Below, in pieces: positions 14,585-22,517 of a stretch of DNA of 40,360 nucleotides. Position numbers and translations under genes: made by a program. Position 1 is the first letter of the stretch. Each line of letters opens with the position of its first letter. Under the pieces are notes generated by a model. It saw nothing but the letters and a program-made list of their open reading frames with translations. It searched no databases and had not been told where the DNA came from. Origin of the DNA: a virus; the IMG/VR virus record IMGVR_UViG_3300009032_000007, positions 1-40,360 of that record; one strand, 5' to 3'.

Positions 14585-17373
14585 TCGCACTCAACGGCGC
14601 GATCGGTATCGGGCTCGTCATGACCGCCAAGGATCTCGCCACGGGCGTGATGGGCAAGGTCGAGGACAAGTTCAAAAAGATCTACGAGCAGGGGTCGCTC
14701 GCCGGCAAGGCGATGGACGGCGCGTTCGCCGCGTTCAAGGCCGGCACCGCGATCATGGGCGCCGGGATCGGGATCCTGGCCGCGACGGCGGCCGCGGCCG
14801 ACGCCTACGGCGCGATGGACGATGCCCTCGACAAGGTGGCGCTCCACACGCGGCTCACCGCCGACGGCATGGAGGTGCTGGAGGACGCCGCCTACCGCGC
14901 CGGCCTCTCCACGAAGTTCAAGCCCGAGGAGGCCGTCGACGGCTTGGAGGTGCTGGCGAAGAAGTTCAACGACGCCGGCGCCGCCGCGGCGAACATCACG
15001 CCGGTCCTCAACCTCGCGGCGATCTCGATGGGTGACCTCGGCGTCGCGCAGGCGGCGAAGCTCGCGACCGACACGATCACGCAGTTCAACCTGACCGCCG
15101 CGGACACGAGCGACGTCGTCGACACGTTCGCGAAGGCGCAGCAGGTCACCTCGCTGAGCACGAAGGATTTCGGCGGCGCCTTCAAACGCGCCTCGGTCAC
15201 GGCGTCGCAGTTCAATCAGACGCTCGACGACACCCTGATCGGCGTGGGGTTGTTCAAGAGCCGAGGCATGGAGGGCGGCGAGGCCGCCATGCAGTACAGC
15301 CAGTCGCTCCAGAATCTGGCCACCGACACGAAGGCTCAAGCAGAACTTCAGAGCAAGCACGTCGAAGTCTTCGACAAAACGACGAAGAAGATGCGCGGGC
15401 TGACTGACATCCTCGGCGATGTCGTCAAGGCCACGAAGGATATGACGGAGCAGGATAGGACTGCCTTCGTGAGAAAGGCCCTCGGCACGAAGGGCATGGC
15501 CACGTACGACGCCGCGGCCAAGGCGACCTTCAAAACGATGGTCGACGGGAAAGAGGTCACGCTCCAGGGCGCCGAAGCGATCGCCGAGATGACGAAGCAG
15601 ATGGGTGACGCGAAGAACGCCGCCCAAGATCTCACCGACGCAATGCTCGACGACATCGGCGGTCAGCAGGAGATGATCGGCAGCGCGCTCTCGACGATCA
15701 AGACGATGGTCGGCAAGCAGTTCGCGATCGCGCTGGAGCCCGCCGCGCGCGCGGTGGTCGGCATCATCCGCAAGATCGGTACCGTCATCCTCGAAATGCC
15801 CGAGCCGCTGAAGCAGGGCATCGCCAAGTTCGTGATCTTCGCCGGCGTCCTGACGACGGCCGCCGGCGCTCTGCTCGCTGGATCCGCGGGCATCGCGATC
15901 CTGATCCTCGGCCTGAAGATGATCGGCGCGACGATGCTGTCCGTGCTCATCCCCATGCTCGGGTTCGTCGCGATGATCGGGCTGGCCATCGCCGGGATTG
16001 CCGCCCTCCGCTACGCCGTGATGCACAACCTCGGCGGCATCGGCGACTTCATCCACAAGGTGATCGACCGGGTGGTGCTCACGTGGAAGGCGCTCGTCCA
16101 GCTCTTCACCCAGGGCGGCTTCTCGGGTGCGGTGCGCGAGGCGATGGGCGACAAGGCCAACGCGCCCATTCGCGAATTCGCGATCACGGTGTTCCTCTGG
16201 TTCAACCGGATCAAGAACTTCTTCAAGGGCCTGGCCGGCGGGTTCGAGGTCGCCATGCAGGCGGCCCGTCCCGCGTTCGCGGCGTTCGTCGGCGCGCTGG
16301 AGCACCTCGGCCGCATCTTCGGCATCGTGCAGGACGGCCCCGACGTGGCGAAGGGGAAGTTCATCGCGTGGGGCAAGGCCGGCGAGCGGGTCGGCGTGGC
16401 GCTCGGCGCCGTGATGGAGACCATCGTCACCGTGATGACGGCGGTGCTCGACATCGCCTCTGGCGTGGCGTCCGGCTTCTCGTCGATGAGCCCGATCACC
16501 AGCACGCTCGGCTCGTCGCTCGGGGTCCTGTTCGATGCCTTCGGCGAGATCGTCGACGCCATCATGGGCACAGACGGTGCCGTCGGGAACAACCGCAGCG
16601 GCTGGGAGACCCTCGGCCTCGTCATCGGGAAAGTCGTGGGCGCCATCGTGGGCGCCGTGTCGGTGCTGGTCACCGTGGTCGCCGAGGTCGCGGCGATCGT
16701 GGCCGGGGTGATCGGAGCCGTGCGCGCCAACATCAAAATGGCCATCGGGATCATCACGGGCCTGATCGATGTCGTCGTGGCGCTTCTGCACGGCGACTGG
16801 GCCGGCGCGTGGGAGAGCGCGAAGGGCATCGTCTTCAAGACCGTCGAGGGAATCCTCGACATCGTCGGGAGCCTGATCCAGGGCGTCGCCTCGGCCGTCG
16901 ACAAGCTGGGCAAGCTCTTCGGGAAAGACCTCGGGTTCGCGAACAAGGTCGGCGAGATCCGGAGCCAGCTCGTCGGCGCAGCGCGCGATGCTCTCGCGAC
17001 GCAGCAGCAGAAGGACGACGCAGCCAAAGACAAGGCGGCCTCCGACAAAAAAGAGAACCTCGTCGGCGACGGGTCGCGGGCGCGGCCGTTCATCGGTGTC
17101 CCGAACCCCCCCGCCTTCGGGCCCCCGGCCGCCGCCGGAACGGCGCCTGGTGTGGCCGCGACGGCGTCGGCCGCAGCGCCCGCAGCCGGGGACGCTGGCG
17201 CCGCCGCGGCCGCCGCGACCGGCGCCGCGGTCGCCGCCGCGCTCCGGTCCGCGCCCCCGGCGGTCGTCTCTGCGAAGCTCGTGTGCGACGGCGAGGTGAT
17301 GGCCAAGGTCGTCACCAAGTACCAGCGCGCCGCGGCCTCCAGTGATGGTACTCCTACGGCGATCGACGAATAG
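14584..17373 (+). CDS. Tape measure protein, probable ATC start
   Basis: From ATC 14584 the product has 929 residues (917 from ATG 14620). GGAGG at 14573-14577 is 6 bases before the ATC, and the N-terminus then reads 'IALNGAIGIGLVMTAKDLAT', as tape measure proteins commonly begin M-A-L-N-G-A-x-x-x-x-L-x-M. ATG 14620 lacks a ribosome site. The protein has long helical parts, a central hydrophobic region (about residues 395-475) with membrane-like segments ('GSAGIAILILGLKMIGATML'), many Ala/Gly/Val-rich helices, and a disordered Ala/Pro-rich end. It sets tail length and is released on injection. No peptidase motif was seen. Confidence 0.85.
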   Translation: MALNGAIGIGLVMTAKDLATGVMGKVEDKFKKIYEQGSLAGKAMDGAFAAFKAGTAIMGAGIGILAATAAAADAYGAMDDALDKVALHTRLTADGMEVLEDAAYRAGLSTKFKPEEAVDGLEVLAKKFNDAGAAAANITPVLNLAAISMGDLGVAQAAKLATDTITQFNLTAADTSDVVDTFAKAQQVTSLSTKDFGGAFKRASVTASQFNQTLDDTLIGVGLFKSRGMEGGEAAMQYSQSLQNLATDTKAQAELQSKHVEVFDKTTKKMRGLTDILGDVVKATKDMTEQDRTAFVRKALGTKGMATYDAAAKATFKTMVDGKEVTLQGAEAIAEMTKQMGDAKNAAQDLTDAMLDDIGGQQEMIGSALSTIKTMVGKQFAIALEPAARAVVGIIRKIGTVILEMPEPLKQGIAKFVIFAGVLTTAAGALLAGSAGIAILILGLKMIGATMLSVLIPMLGFVAMIGLAIAGIAALRYAVMHNLGGIGDFIHKVIDRVVLTWKALVQLFTQGGFSGAVREAMGDKANAPIREFAITVFLWFNRIKNFFKGLAGGFEVAMQAARPAFAAFVGALEHLGRIFGIVQDGPDVAKGKFIAWGKAGERVGVALGAVMETIVTVMTAVLDIASGVASGFSSMSPITSTLGSSLGVLFDAFGEIVDAIMGTDGAVGNNRSGWETLGLVIGKVVGAIVGAVSVLVTVVAEVAAIVAGVIGAVRANIKMAIGIITGLIDVVVALLHGDWAGAWESAKGIVFKTVEGILDIVGSLIQGVASAVDKLGKLFGKDLGFANKVGEIRSQLVGAARDALATQQQKDDAAKDKAASDKKENLVGDGSRARPFIGVPNPPAFGPPAAAGTAPGVAATASAAAPAAGDAGAAAAAATGAAVAAALRSAPPAVVSAKLVCDGEVMAKVVTKYQRAAASSDGTPTAIDE

Positions 17374-17375
17374 CC

Positions 17376-17900
17376 ATGACGCTCGAAGCCATGATCCCGG
17401 ACCGCATGTCGGTCGAGAACCTCACGACGGGGACCGGCGTCTTTGCGCAGTTCAACCCCGACGAGGTCGATGAAAAGATCGGCGTCTCGTACAACCGCCT
17501 GGCGGTGCAGGGGCTGTCGCACCAGCCGATGCAGTACCAGTACACCGAGAACATGAAGATCTCGCTCACCCTCGGGTTCGAGGCGCTGTCGAAAGATGGC
17601 GGCGGGAGGACGTTCGACACGCGAAAATTCATGCTGTCGTTGCTCTACGCCGGCCGGAACGCGCAAGACATCATCGGCGGAGAGCCTCCAAGGGTGCTCT
17701 TCATCTGGCCCCAGCTCTACTCGATCAAGGTGCGAATCACCTCGTACAGCAACAGCATGAAGCGCTTCGCGCTGAACGGGCGCCCGACCTCGTTCTCGCT
17801 GAAGCTGGATCTGGAGTGGGTGCTCGATTCGAGGATGACCTCCGAGGACATATACGAGCACGGTACGCAGTTCAGCGGATCCGCCGCGCGAGGGGGTTAA
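17376..17900 (+). CDS. Tube-end/baseplate hub adaptor (contractile injection system tube-type protein)
   Basis: The 174-residue protein contains 'GVFAQFNPDEVDEKIGVSYN', 'VQGLSHQPMQYQYTENMKIS' and 'FIWPQLYSIKVRITSYSNSM'. The F-N-P-x-E-V opening followed by a Y-x-R and a G-x-S-H-Q-P-M-x-Y segment matches proteins that join the tube to the hub in contractile injection systems (Afp7/Pvc7-like) and related phages. It lies directly after the tape measure gene and before a LysM-like gene, the usual order. Confidence 0.75.
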   Translation: MTLEAMIPDRMSVENLTTGTGVFAQFNPDEVDEKIGVSYNRLAVQGLSHQPMQYQYTENMKISLTLGFEALSKDGGGRTFDTRKFMLSLLYAGRNAQDIIGGEPPRVLFIWPQLYSIKVRITSYSNSMKRFALNGRPTSFSLKLDLEWVLDSRMTSEDIYEHGTQFSGSAARGG

Positions 17901-17901
17901 C

Positions 17902-18264
17902 GTGCCGCCGAATCGCTATTCCAGACACAGGTTCACCACGTCGGCGGCTGACCCGCTCGATGGTAACCTCGCGCTGTCGGAGCGCGAGGCGTTTACCTAT
18001 CGAGAGCTGTCGGACAACCGGGTGCACCCCATCGTCGACGGCGACACGCTGCACAAGCTCGCCGGGCTCTACTTCGCCGGCCTTCCGCGCCCGTCGGGGC
18101 TCTGGTGGATCATTGCCGATTTTCAGCCGATTCCGATCTACGACCCGACGATCCCGCTGTCCACGCTGGCTGACAAAAACCTGATCATCCCCTCGGTGCG
18201 CACGGTGCAGGAGCTGATTCTCACGGATCGGCGCGCCGGCGAAGACTCGCGCGTGATCGTATGA
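17902..18264 (+). CDS. LysM-like baseplate protein
   Basis: The GTG start follows the previous stop by one base and gives 120 residues. 'HPIVDGDTLHKLAGLYF' followed by 'LWWIIADFQPI', 'LADKNLIIPS' is a LysM-like pattern (D-x-L-x-x-L-A ... W-x-x-I-A-x-x-N ... L-x-I-P). Such small proteins bridge hub and baseplate (gpX or gp53-like). The next gene's ATG overlaps its stop (ATGA). Confidence 0.75.
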   Translation: MPPNRYSRHRFTTSAADPLDGNLALSEREAFTYRELSDNRVHPIVDGDTLHKLAGLYFAGLPRPSGLWWIIADFQPIPIYDPTIPLSTLADKNLIIPSVRTVQELILTDRRAGEDSRVIV

Positions 18265-19490
18265 GCGCACGAACCGGCGCAGAGGTCTTCCTGTCCGTCA
18301 CCCTGGCTGGGGCGCAGGAGCCCGAGCGCCTCGACCTGTCGACGCGGTTCCTTGGGATCTCGTACGACGACGACGAGAAGAAGCCCGACAAGCTGATGCT
18401 CAGGGTCGACAACTTCGACCTCACCGAGTTCGAGCAGGACACCTGGCGCAAAGGCAACGTCATTCACGTGTCGTGGGGATACCACGGCGAGATGTCGCCC
18501 GAGCGCGAGTGCGTCATTCAGACCGTCAAGGGCAGCACCGAGCTGTCGATCGAGGCCAACGGCAAAGAAGCCGTGATGAATCGGAAGAAGAAGGGTCGAA
18601 CCTTTCTCAACACGACTCGATCCGGCGCCGTCAAGAAGATCCTCAAGGAGTACAATATCACGTTCGCCGAGGCGAACATCGACGACACCGAGGTCGTATT
18701 CGAGCAGATTTCGCAGGCTGCGGTCACCTGCTACGAGTTCATTCGCGACCTCGCTCGGCGTGAGCGATTCGAGTTCTTCATCGACTTCGATGGTGGTCAC
18801 TTCCACAAGCGCAGGACCGGTCAAAAGCCGCAGAGAGAGTTCGTCTACTACATCGATCCGAACCAGGGCGACATCATCACCTGGAACATCGACAACGACA
18901 TCTCCGCGGGCAAACCTGGCGCCGTAAATCTCCAGGGGCGCGACCCGGACACGAAGGAAGACGTCGACGCGAAGGCCGACAATACCACCGTTACGCGCGA
19001 TGGCCCGGGCGCGGTTCTCGAATCGATCGGGGAAGACGACGGCGCCGCGCACGACGTCGCGCTCGTCGCGAGCGAGCACGTCGCCCCCACGACCGAGGCG
19101 CAGCCGGCAGCCGAGCGCAAGGCCGCCGGCCTCTACACGCAGAGCCAGCTCGCGGCGGTGAAGCTCACGATGACGTGCTGGGGAGACCCGAACGTACTCG
19201 CCAAAAGCATCATCTCGATCGGCGGGCTCGGGCCGCTGTTCTCGGGGAATTACTACGTCAACTCGGTCAAGCACGACGTCGGTAGCGGCTACACGATGGT
19301 GATCAAGTGCTCCCGCGACGGCCACGGAAAATCGGGTGGCATGGCCGGGGACACGAAAACCAAGGCGAAGCTGAACGACGCCGACCCGCCGGCGAACGCC
19401 GATGGGTTGACGCCGGTCGAGAAGGTCGACGAGGAAGACGGGACCGCGACGCAGACCTTCCAGGACACGCGGGGCCGAGGGACGCAGTAG
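18261..19490 (+). CDS. Baseplate hub protein (late control gpD / gp27-like)
   Basis: The 409-residue protein begins 'GAEVFLSVTLAGAQEPERLD' and contains 'LMLRVDNFDLTEFEQDTWRK', typical of gpD first-barrel strands, then 'ILKEYNITFAEA' and 'RRERFEFFIDFDGGHFH'. The C-terminal 'LFSGNYYVNSVKHDVGSGYT' is the characteristic closing motif of gpD-like hubs, just before a charged, disordered tail. A trimer would connect the hexameric tube to the trimeric gpV spike. It overlaps the LysM gene by 4 bp. Confidence 0.85.
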   Translation: MSARTGAEVFLSVTLAGAQEPERLDLSTRFLGISYDDDEKKPDKLMLRVDNFDLTEFEQDTWRKGNVIHVSWGYHGEMSPERECVIQTVKGSTELSIEANGKEAVMNRKKKGRTFLNTTRSGAVKKILKEYNITFAEANIDDTEVVFEQISQAAVTCYEFIRDLARRERFEFFIDFDGGHFHKRRTGQKPQREFVYYIDPNQGDIITWNIDNDISAGKPGAVNLQGRDPDTKEDVDAKADNTTVTRDGPGAVLESIGEDDGAAHDVALVASEHVAPTTEAQPAAERKAAGLYTQSQLAAVKLTMTCWGDPNVLAKSIISIGGLGPLFSGNYYVNSVKHDVGSGYTMVIKCSRDGHGKSGGMAGDTKTKAKLNDADPPANADGLTPVEKVDEEDGTATQTFQDTRGRGTQ

Positions 19491-19513
19491 GCGCGCCTGC
19501 GCGTGCGCCGTTC

Positions 19514-19522
19514 TGGTAACCT
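19514..19522 (+). promoter_or_regulatory. Extended -10 box TGG-TAACCT
   Basis: The box ends 6 bases before GTG 19529. A weak GC hairpin lies at about 19491-19510, just upstream. Confidence 0.5.
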
Positions 19523-19528
19523 GGAACG

Positions 19529-19633
19529 GTGAACCGGCTCCAGGTGATCGTGGCGAAGGCCCGGGCGCGCGCGTACGAGATCCGCAATGCCTCGCCGAGC
19601 TACCAGCGCGCGGCGAAGAGGCTCGGGCTGTGA
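19529..19633 (+). CDS. 34-residue basic peptide with its own -10 box
   Basis: The GTG-started frame encodes a short, basic, helix-prone peptide ('NRLQVIVAKARARAYEIRNA', ending 'RAAKRLGL'). It sits between gpD- and gpV-like genes. The start is 6 bases after TAACCT, the same spacing as for other genes here, which is the main reason to believe it. No ribosome site or known family was found. A spurious frame is possible. Confidence 0.4.
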   Translation: MNRLQVIVAKARARAYEIRNASPSYQRAAKRLGL

Positions 19634-19674
19634 AGCACCCACCGATCGAGCGTGCGCTCTCGCGTCGATCTCGG

Positions 19675-19680
19675 TAGCCT
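19675..19680 (+). promoter_or_regulatory. -10-like box TAGCCT before the spike gene
   Basis: TAGCCT ends 11 bases before ATG 19692. An imperfect inverted repeat (19641-19649 with 19665-19675) ends on its first base. Confidence 0.4.
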
Positions 19681-19691
19681 GGCGCGACCCG

Positions 19692-20273
19692 ATGCAACCC
19701 ATCATTTGCCTGGTCACCGGGGAGCTGCGCTACCCGTACGCCTACCCCGCCGTCGTGATCGATCGGGAAGACCCGAAGGGGCGGCATCGCGTCCGCGCCG
19801 CGATCCGAGGCTTCTTGCCGGAGGGCACCCAGTGGGCCTACCCGCTCACCGCCGGCGGCGGGAGCCCGCAGCGCGGCGGGCATGTCGTGCCCGATGTCGG
19901 CGCCGACGTCGTGATCTGGTTCCTCGGCGGGGACATCGAGCGCCCTGTCTACCAGTGCTTCAACTGGTCCGAGCGCAAGGGGGAGAGCGAGCTGCCGACG
20001 TCGATGCGTGACGCCGGCACGGATGCCCACCTCGTCCAGGCGATGGAGATCGGGCGCTACCTGCTCACGATCGACGAGCGCCCGGGCTCCCCTGGTCTGA
20101 GCATCGTTGACAAGCTCACGGGGGACAGCCTCGCCTTCGACGCGAAGACGCTCAGCGTGCAGCTCAAGGCGACGACGATTCTGAACCTGATCGCCGACGG
20201 CATCGTCAACATCGAAGGGTCGCAGGTGCAGATCAACGGGCGTCTCGTGACGCCGACCGGAAAGGGAATCTGA
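19692..20273 (+). CDS. Baseplate spike/assembly protein V (gpV/gp5-like)
   Basis: The 193-residue protein starts 'MQPIICLVTGELRYPYAYPA' and has an OB-fold pattern: 'PAVVIDREDPKGRHRVRAAI', 'AYPLTAGG' and 'DVGADVVIWFLGGDIERPVY', as in gpV and VgrG. The end, 'LIADGIVNIEGSQVQINGRL', is a repeating beta pattern of the spike. It should form the trimeric spike below the hub. It overlaps the next gene (TGATG). Confidence 0.8.
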   Translation: MQPIICLVTGELRYPYAYPAVVIDREDPKGRHRVRAAIRGFLPEGTQWAYPLTAGGGSPQRGGHVVPDVGADVVIWFLGGDIERPVYQCFNWSERKGESELPTSMRDAGTDAHLVQAMEIGRYLLTIDERPGSPGLSIVDKLTGDSLAFDAKTLSVQLKATTILNLIADGIVNIEGSQVQINGRLVTPTGKGI

Positions 20274-21055
20274 TGGGCGTGGACTTCTTCCCAGTTATCG
20301 TCCCCGGGGTCGCCGAACTCTGCATCGAGATGCAGACGTCCCCCGGCGAGCTGTGCATCACCTTCCCGGGTGGGGGGCAGTTGTGCGCGCAGGCGGGCTT
20401 CGAGATGGGAGACCTCTCGGGGATCGCGCAGTCGCTCATGGCGCCGCTGAACGCCGTGCTGATGCCGCTGATCCCGATCTTTACGGTGTTCGAGGTGATC
20501 AAGCTGCTCTTCGACGCGATCAAGGCGGTACCCGCGCTGATCGGGCCACCCCCCGACCCGAGTAAGCTGCTGAAGATCATCCCCGAGATCGGCAAGGTCG
20601 TCGACAAGATCGTCTCGATGCTGCCGATGATGAGCGTGCCGCTGCTCGTGCGCGGGATCATCGACGTCTTGATCACCGCGCTGCTCGGGATCAAGATCGA
20701 CCTGAAGGCGATGATCTCGGCCCTCGGGCGCGTCGCCGCGGCTCAGGCGAAGGCCGAGAACCTCGGCAACGTCGAGTTCTCGGCGGCGCTGGAGTGCGCG
20801 TCGGGGAACCTGGACATCCAGTTCGCGAACAAAAACGCCTCGCTCGCGCCGCTGAATCGGCTGCTCGGGGTGATAAACTTCTTCATGGACCTCGCGCAGC
20901 TCGGGTGCATCCCGGCCGTGCCGAGCTTCGACCACCTCGGCGACGGGGCCCTGAAGATCCTCGACAATGTGATCGCCCTTCTCCAGAAGATCCGCGACGC
21001 CATCAGCATCCCCGGGGCTGGGATCGGTGCCATGTCGGCGTCGCCCTGCGAGTAG
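20273..21055 (+). CDS. Hydrophobic baseplate-region protein of unknown function
   Basis: The 260-residue protein is coupled to the spike gene by a TGATG junction. After a Gly/Pro-rich beginning with several Cys ('VAELCIEMQTSPGELCITFP', 'GGGQLCAQAGFEMGD') come long hydrophobic helices ('LIPIFTVFEVIKLLFDAIKA', 'VPLLVRGIIDVLITALLGI'). Hydrophobic proteins next to the spike may be cargo or membrane-active tail-tip parts. That is speculation; no family was recognised. Confidence 0.6.
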   Translation: MGVDFFPVIVPGVAELCIEMQTSPGELCITFPGGGQLCAQAGFEMGDLSGIAQSLMAPLNAVLMPLIPIFTVFEVIKLLFDAIKAVPALIGPPPDPSKLLKIIPEIGKVVDKIVSMLPMMSVPLLVRGIIDVLITALLGIKIDLKAMISALGRVAAAQAKAENLGNVEFSAALECASGNLDIQFANKNASLAPLNRLLGVINFFMDLAQLGCIPAVPSFDHLGDGALKILDNVIALLQKIRDAISIPGAGIGAMSASPCE

Positions 21056-21076
21056 GCGCACAGCGCTCGCCGAAGC

Positions 21077-21105
21077 GGCCCCGGGACTGATACAGTCCCG
21101 GGGCC
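21077..21105 (+). repeat. 12-bp stem-loop containing a -10 box
   Basis: Arms GGCCCCGGGACT and AGTCCCGGGGCC enclose GATAC. TGA-TACAGT (21088-21096) lies across the loop and right arm, and ATG 21106 begins directly after the stem. Folded RNA and promoter DNA would use the same bases. Confidence 0.7.
21088..21096 (+). promoter_or_regulatory. Extended -10 box TGA-TACAGT within a hairpin
   Basis: The box ends 9 bases before ATG 21106. No Shine-Dalgarno site separate from the stem is visible. Confidence 0.4.
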
Positions 21106-22509
21106 ATGTCGACCATCACGAAGACCAACATCATCCTCGACGCGACCTCGGCGAACAACTCGTTCTCGGCGGTCTGGTGGCTGTCGAGGTGCATGAAGAA
21201 GGCGGGATGGTCCGTCCTGGCTTCGAGCGATGGCACGACGAAGGATACGAGCGGGGTCGCCGCGAGCGACAAGTGGGGAGGGAACGCCGATCCGCTGCTC
21301 GACACCTACCCGACCGCGTTCGATGCGAAGGCCCCTTGGCTCGTGCTCGACGGGCCGCGGACGGTGAAGGTCAGCATCACCGCGGTGCCGACCGGAACCT
21401 TCCTCCGCGGTGAGGGGGTCACGCAGGCCACGTCGGGGGCGACGGGCGAGCTGCTCGGGTACGTCATCAACGCGGCTGGTAACTCGGGCTGGGCCATCAT
21501 CATGCCGCGCACGGGCACGTTCAACGGAACGAACGTGATCACCGGCGACACGTCGGCCGCGACGCTCACGGCGACCGCCGTCGCTTTCTTCGCGCGGCAG
21601 GTCGTCTTCTGGAAGAGCATCTCGAACGTGACGGACGGCTCGGTCTACTACATCTGCGCCGACGTCGCGGCCGAGACCGCTCAGCTCTTCTCGACGTTGG
21701 CCGCGAACGCCAACTGCACCGCGACGATTGCTCCCGCGGGCTCGCCGACCGCGGGTAACCAGTTTCCGGTGCTGGCGATTTGCTGCCGAGGAACGAGCGC
21801 CGTTGCAGCAGGAGCTGCCGCTTCCCACCAGAACCTGTTCTGGACTTCGGCTAATCTTTTTGGTCGCGCCCAGATCGCCGCGGTAAACGCCGTTCCAGCT
21901 ACGGGCGTATCGGCAGACGGTACGTTCTGGGTGGCGATCTCGAACACGTCAGCTGCAAATACGTTCATATCGTGGTCATTTCACCGTCTGGATGATAGTG
22001 AGCCGGGGGACGTCGAGCCGTTTGCGTGGTATTTCCCTAGTGGCGAGGGGGTTTCTGGGTCGACGAATCGTACCCAAGCAACATCCTCGAACGGAAACAA
22101 CACCACTTGGAATAACATGTCCGGCGGGCTGATGAGCTGGCGTGGGTACTGCGCGCGCGGAACCGGTGGAGCAAAGGACGCTTTCGTCGCGCTTCAGGCT
22201 GCTGTCCCGAACGCTACTGGATCTAGCACGGCGGTGGCCGTGTCGAACGCGTCGGACACGATGCGCCTCGCCAATCACCCCGACGCCGTAGCACCCGTCA
22301 CGCAAGAGCCTCTCTTCATCTTTTCAGACAAAACCGCGTTCAAGATCCGCAAGGGAGCCACGCGGTGGATGGTCGTCTATCCCATCGGAACTGGCCTCGA
22401 CACGTTCGACTCGAAGCAGTGGATCGTCATCTTGACGCAGTCGTCGACGTCGAACCCTGCGATCGCCCTCGGCCCGTACGATGGCGCAACGACCCCTCTC
22501 CCGACGTGA
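21106..22509 (+). CDS. Virion/tail structural protein with composition shift
   Basis: The 467-residue protein is Ala/Thr/Ser-rich and beta-like throughout ('TKTNIILDATSANNSFSAVW', 'VFWKSISNVTDGSVYYICAD'), with no membrane segment. Around 21841-22130 the DNA becomes visibly poorer in GC and uses codons such as AGT, TTT, CCT and AAT rarely seen elsewhere, encoding the 'SEPGDVEPFAWYFPSGEG' and 'NRTQATSSNGNNTTWNN' regions. This looks like an acquired domain, for example one for binding. Its place among baseplate genes suggests a tail decoration or fibre part. Confidence 0.65.
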   Translation: MSTITKTNIILDATSANNSFSAVWWLSRCMKKAGWSVLASSDGTTKDTSGVAASDKWGGNADPLLDTYPTAFDAKAPWLVLDGPRTVKVSITAVPTGTFLRGEGVTQATSGATGELLGYVINAAGNSGWAIIMPRTGTFNGTNVITGDTSAATLTATAVAFFARQVVFWKSISNVTDGSVYYICADVAAETAQLFSTLAANANCTATIAPAGSPTAGNQFPVLAICCRGTSAVAAGAAASHQNLFWTSANLFGRAQIAAVNAVPATGVSADGTFWVAISNTSAANTFISWSFHRLDDSEPGDVEPFAWYFPSGEGVSGSTNRTQATSSNGNNTTWNNMSGGLMSWRGYCARGTGGAKDAFVALQAAVPNATGSSTAVAVSNASDTMRLANHPDAVAPVTQEPLFIFSDKTAFKIRKGATRWMVVYPIGTGLDTFDSKQWIVILTQSSTSNPAIALGPYDGATTPLPT

Positions 22510-22517
22510 GGTGAGAG

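Noticed and set aside
10860-16791. Minus-strand frames of 617 and 750 residues under sheath and tape measure genes
   Set aside because: Their composition (R, D, H, E-rich without domains) is that of codon-mirror shadows.
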